Below are positions 11,682 to 14,744 of a DNA stretch of 14,744 nucleotides, piece by piece. Source of the stretch: Methanobacteriota archaeon (GTDB lineage Archaea; Thermoplasmatota; Thermoplasmata; RBG-16-68-12). The translations under genes and the position numbers were made by a program. Below the pieces are notes generated by a model. It was not told the DNA's origin and searched no databases. It was given only the letters and a program-made list of their open reading frames with translations. Numbering within the stretch: the stretch's first letter is position 1; every line of letters begins with the position of its first letter. Location of the stretch: positions 1 through 14,744 of the forward strand of contig VBME01000153.1 of assembly GCA_005878995.1 (NCBI GenBank). Reading direction: 5' to 3'.

Positions 11682-12872
11682 ATGCACGAAATCGTCTGCG
11701 TGGGCGATGTCCACGAAGGTCTGAGCTTCGATTTCCGGCTCGATCCGGACACCGGAATTTCGGAGAGGGCCTTGGACCTCCACGGCAATTTCGCGAAGGC
11801 GGCTCGGTGGGCGATCGAACATGGTGCTTCTCTGTTCTGCGTCCTCGGGGACCTGTTCGACCGGACCCACGTGGCCCCCGTGTTCCGAGAGATGGTCCGC
11901 AAAGACGTGATCGAGCCGCTCGGCGCCGCGGGAATCGAGGTGTGGATCCTCGCGGGGAACCATGACCAGCCGCGGAGGGCCGCCCGCTCGACGTCCCTCG
12001 ATGACTACCGCGGCTACCCTCACGTCCGGGTCTTCCGGGAACCGAAGCGCGAGGTTCGAGAGATCGGTGGTCGGAAGATCGGCTTCATCCTCGTCCCCTA
12101 CCTCCACCCGGAACAGGTCATGGAGCAAGTCCGCGAGAGCTTGGGGAAAGAGGTCCCCCGCGAGACCGCGTACGAAGTCGCCCGGCAGACCTGGAAGGAG
12201 TGGATCCAGAACCGCGCGCAGGAGCTGAAGGACGCGGACCTCCGAATCCTGTTCGGCCATTTCGAGTTCCAGGGCGTGCGGTATGCGACCACGGCCCCGC
12301 CCGAAATCGTCCCGAACGACTTCACGTTCACGCCGGACATGATCCCGGATGCGGTCGACCTCGTCGTCTTCGGGCACATCCACATGCACCAGGTCCTCGG
12401 GCGCCGCATCGTGTACACGGGCGCGCCGGAGCGAATCGATTGGGGCGAACGCCTCGACCCCAAGGGCTTCCTCGCGATTCGACCCGACGGCGAATGGTCG
12501 TTCGAGGAACTGCCGTCAAGGCCCATGGACAAAGTCGACGTCAGCTTGGGCATGGCGGACGACGCGACCGAGAAAGTCCTCGCCGCTCTCCCCAAAGATG
12601 TGGCAGGCCATCTCGTGCGAATCGAGATTGCACTTCCCGACGAACTTCGAAACCGTCTCGATGAGAAGCGCCTCGCGGAACGTCTCCGAGAGGCGTTCCA
12701 TTACGAGGTCAAGTTCCTCTCGACGAGCCGACCGCGCATCGTCGCCGACGACTTTACATTGGACCCGGTACGCCTCTTGGCGGACTACGTCGACAAAGTC
12801 CTCGCGGACCACCCGAGGCGCGAGGCGATCAAGGTCGAGGCGCGGCGGGTCCTGAAGGAGGCGCTGGCGTGA
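11682..12872 (+). CDS. mre11: DNA double-strand break repair nuclease Mre11
   Basis: This 396-aa calcineurin-like phosphoesterase has all Mre11 metal motifs in order: GDVHEG (8-13), LGDLFDR (55-61), AGNHDQP (91-97), FGHFEF (191-196) and GHIHMHQ (231-237). These coordinate two manganese ions for endo- and 3'-5' exonuclease activity at DNA ends. A capping region follows, and the C-terminal segment (about 300-396) should hold the helical Rad50-binding part. Length fits archaeal Mre11. The enzyme works with Rad50 in end recognition and resection. It is near-leaderless from a TATA box. Its TGA overlaps the rad50 GTG start as GTGA, and AAGGAGG inside its last codons serves rad50. No herA or nurA lies upstream, unlike many archaeal loci. 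They could lie past the right edge. Confidence 0.96.
   Translation: MHEIVCVGDVHEGLSFDFRLDPDTGISERALDLHGNFAKAARWAIEHGASLFCVLGDLFDRTHVAPVFREMVRKDVIEPLGAAGIEVWILAGNHDQPRRAARSTSLDDYRGYPHVRVFREPKREVREIGGRKIGFILVPYLHPEQVMEQVRESLGKEVPRETAYEVARQTWKEWIQNRAQELKDADLRILFGHFEFQGVRYATTAPPEIVPNDFTFTPDMIPDAVDLVVFGHIHMHQVLGRRIVYTGAPERIDWGERLDPKGFLAIRPDGEWSFEELPSRPMDKVDVSLGMADDATEKVLAALPKDVAGHLVRIEIALPDELRNRLDEKRLAERLREAFHYEVKFLSTSRPRIVADDFTLDPVRLLADYVDKVLADHPRREAIKVEARRVLKEALA
12855..12861 (+). promoter_or_regulatory. Shine-Dalgarno of rad50
   Basis: AAGGAGG lies seven nt before GTG 12869 within the 3' end of mre11. It fixes the GTG as the start and explains coupled translation at the GTGA overlap. Confidence 0.7.
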
Positions 12873-14744
12873 AGGCCGCTGACGCCGTCGAATCCGTTCC
12901 CGAAATGGGCGTCGAACATGCGCCGGGGGGCGAGGGGTTCGTGCTCGAAGAGATCGAGATGCGCCGGTTCATGCGATATCTCGAGAAGACGGACCCACCG
13001 TTGCGATTCCCGGAGAAATTCACGGTCATCACGGGCCGCACCGGCGCGGGCAAGTCCTCGATCCTCGATGCGATCACGTTCGCCCTCTACGCGAAGACGA
13101 CTCGGACGGACATCCTGAGCGTGAAGCTCGCGGACATCTGCCGGCCGGGCGGCTACGTCCGGATCGCCTTTCGACAGGGCGATGAACGGTGGGACGTCAC
13201 CCGCGGCTTCACGACAAAGAAAGAGTCGTACCTCGAGGTGACGCGGGACGGCGAGACGATCCAGGGCACGATCCCGGACAAGGAGCGGACGATCCGCGAT
13301 GTGGTCGGACTGGACTACGACGGCTTCCGGAATTCGACCTTTGTGCGTCAAGAAGAGATGAAGGAGCTCGGCGCCGCGAGCGGGGCGCAACGTCTCGCCG
13401 TCTTCCAGAAACTGTTCCGGCTCGAGATTTTCGAGCAAGCCCTGGAGCGGGCGAAGGAGCACTACGCGACCGTGAAAGGGGACATCCAGGCGAAGGACGC
13501 GGAGATCGCCGCGCGGCAGGAAGGCCTGGCCCGGCTCCCCGTGCTCCGGGAGCAACTGGCAAACCTCGACGCGGAACGTACCGCCCGCGGGACGCGGGTT
13601 TCCGAGCTCCAAACGGCCTTCGAGACCGTCGCGCGGGACGTGAAGGAACTCGAGACGAAACACGAGCGATGGGGCCAGGCCACCGCCGCCTTCGAAGACC
13701 GCGTCGCCCGGTTGAAGACCTTGGACGTGCGAGCGGACGAAGTCCGTGCGCAAGGTCAGATCGCGGCGGAACTCGAGCCGGAGCGTTCCACGTTGGAGAA
13801 AGACGTCGCGGACCTGGACCGATTGCGGGAGGAACTCGACCGACTCAAGGAGTCGAAGGCGCTGCACGACCAACGCGAGGCCGCGGCACGCGCCACGGAG
13901 CGGGAGTTCGACCTCGCAAAACGGGAGCACGAAAAGCGGCGGGACGAAATCAAGAACCGCATCGACGAGCTGCATCGCAAGATCGCCTCCCTCCGGACGG
14001 ATGTCGACCGGGAGGCCGCGTTCAGTTCCCTCCGCGATGAAGGCCGCCTGGAGGAGCGGGTCACTCGGATCGCGCGCGAGCTCGCATGGCTCGCGGATCG
14101 CGTGGACCTCGTCCGAGAGCTGAGCGAAGAACAGGCCCGTGCGGAGAAGGCGCTCGCCCGGGTCCACGAGAAGGTTGCGTCGATCGACCAGGATTCGTTC
14201 CTCCTCACGGAGTACAAGAGCCAGCTCGAGCAGCTGAAGGAAGACCTCCGGCGGGAAGCGGACGAGAGCCACCGACTCATCCAGCCCCTCGACGACGCGA
14301 AGATCGAGGCGCTTCGACAGCTCGACGCGGTGCGTTTCACGAGTGAGGATGAGAAACGCGTGGAGGCGGTGAGCGCCGCGGTCCAGGAGAGGACGACAAA
14401 ACGCCGTCGGCTCGATGAACTCACGACGCTCCTGCGGCAGGTGGGCGATGTCGCGGCGCGGCTCGCCGACCTCGGCGTGCAACGGGCGGCGCTCGAAGCG
14501 GAGCGGTCCTCCCTGGAAGCAGAGGTTGCGAATCTTCGGCCCGCCCAAGAGGCGTTCACCGCGGCGAAAGCCCGCCTCGAAGCGTTGCAGGGAGACTTGG
14601 ACCAAGAGCGGAAGGCGTGGCACCTCCTCGAGGGCCAAGCGAAGGCCGTAGAAGAGCAGATCGCGGCGCTCGGACGGGACGCAGAGAAGCTGAAGGAGTC
14701 GGAACGCGCGAGGGACGCGCTCCGGGCCGATCTCGAGGTCTATG
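12869..14744 (+). CDS. rad50: Rad50 ATPase, N-terminal part (runs off the right edge)
   Basis: An uninterrupted frame from GTG 12869 to the window end gives 625 visible residues. After an extension of about 23 aa comes the ABC-ATPase N-lobe. The first strands are FVLEEIEMRRFMRY, Walker A is GRTGAGKSS (56-64), and the Q-loop is STFVRQEEM near 155-163. The Rad50/SbcC-like segment LAVFQKLFRLEIFEQALERA follows. From about 200 on there is a long, highly charged coiled coil. Signature and Walker B motifs should lie beyond the edge. Rad50 binds and hydrolyses ATP to clamp DNA and gate Mre11. The visible part has a single cysteine (in ADICRPGG), so no CxxC zinc hook is seen by residue 625, although in P. 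furiosus-type Rad50 it lies well before that. The start is supported by AAGGAGG and the GTGA overlap with mre11. Confidence 0.95.
   Translation, partial: MKAADAVESVPEMGVEHAPGGEGFVLEEIEMRRFMRYLEKTDPPLRFPEKFTVITGRTGAGKSSILDAITFALYAKTTRTDILSVKLADICRPGGYVRIAFRQGDERWDVTRGFTTKKESYLEVTRDGETIQGTIPDKERTIRDVVGLDYDGFRNSTFVRQEEMKELGAASGAQRLAVFQKLFRLEIFEQALERAKEHYATVKGDIQAKDAEIAARQEGLARLPVLREQLANLDAERTARGTRVSELQTAFETVARDVKELETKHERWGQATAAFEDRVARLKTLDVRADEVRAQGQIAAELEPERSTLEKDVADLDRLREELDRLKESKALHDQREAAARATEREFDLAKREHEKRRDEIKNRIDELHRKIASLRTDVDREAAFSSLRDEGRLEERVTRIARELAWLADRVDLVRELSEEQARAEKALARVHEKVASIDQDSFLLTEYKSQLEQLKEDLRREADESHRLIQPLDDAKIEALRQLDAVRFTSEDEKRVEAVSAAVQERTTKRRRLDELTTLLRQVGDVAARLADLGVQRAALEAERSSLEAEVANLRPAQEAFTAAKARLEALQGDLDQERKAWHLLEGQAKAVEEQIAALGRDAEKLKESERARDALRADLEVY

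Noticed and set aside
11598..12389. 263-aa minus-strand frame opposite mre11
   Set aside because: All five Mre11 metal motifs lie on the plus strand. This is a shadow of Asp/His-rich GC-biased codons.
12785..14638. 617-aa open frame on the minus strand opposite rad50
   Set aside because: It is fully antisense to a convincing Rad50 frame with Walker A and coiled coil. It shows no family motif, and its openness follows from high GC3 in the sense strand.

Overview
The window is GC-rich and gene-dense, and it is archaeal. Evidence for this is an archaeal-type uS15, a fibrillarin-like 2'-O-methyltransferase (FlpA), a GAN/RecJ-like DHH nuclease next to rpsO, and an Mre11-Rad50 pair. TATA boxes lie about 25-30 nt upstream of many starts, and several transcripts look leaderless or nearly so. 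I infer an uncultured euryarchaeote, most likely in Thermoplasmatota. The lineage comes from gene content and style only, because no marker could be searched. No stretch above about 130 bp lacks a gene, and I see no tRNA, rRNA, CRISPR array, IS element or integration site.

Left block (1-7930, minus strand except for a clipped plus-strand tail at 2-82). A TATA box at 7921-7930 appears to drive a co-directional run. It starts with an 831-aa protein (zinc ribbon, Pro/Glu-rich linker, coiled coil, helix-hairpin-helix, TPR). A second TPR protein with a C-terminal four-cysteine cluster follows, then a SAP-like/TPR protein with a very basic tail, then FlpA, then a class I SAM methyltransferase. The first four genes overlap one another, which suggests translational coupling. 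A separate promoter just after the methyltransferase stop serves rpsO and the DHH nuclease gene. This TPR-TPR-TPR-FlpA group is the best candidate for an undescribed system. It could be a protein scaffold around RNA modification or ribosome biogenesis, but no function is proven.

Middle block (7931-10276). On the plus strand there is a GNAT acetyltransferase and an A-type Fe-S carrier with an added His-rich tail. On the minus strand there is a divergent FtsZ/tubulin-superfamily protein with degenerate GTPase signatures, followed by an 82-aa helical protein with its own TATA box.

Right block (10277-14744, plus strand). An FAD-dependent DAO-family oxidoreductase comes first, with a dyad in its upstream region. 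Then mre11 has its own TATA box and is coupled through a GTGA overlap to rad50, which runs off the right edge. No Zn-hook CxxC occurs in the 625 visible Rad50 residues.

Long open frames opposite recJ-like, the TPR genes and rad50 are antisense shadows produced by high GC3.
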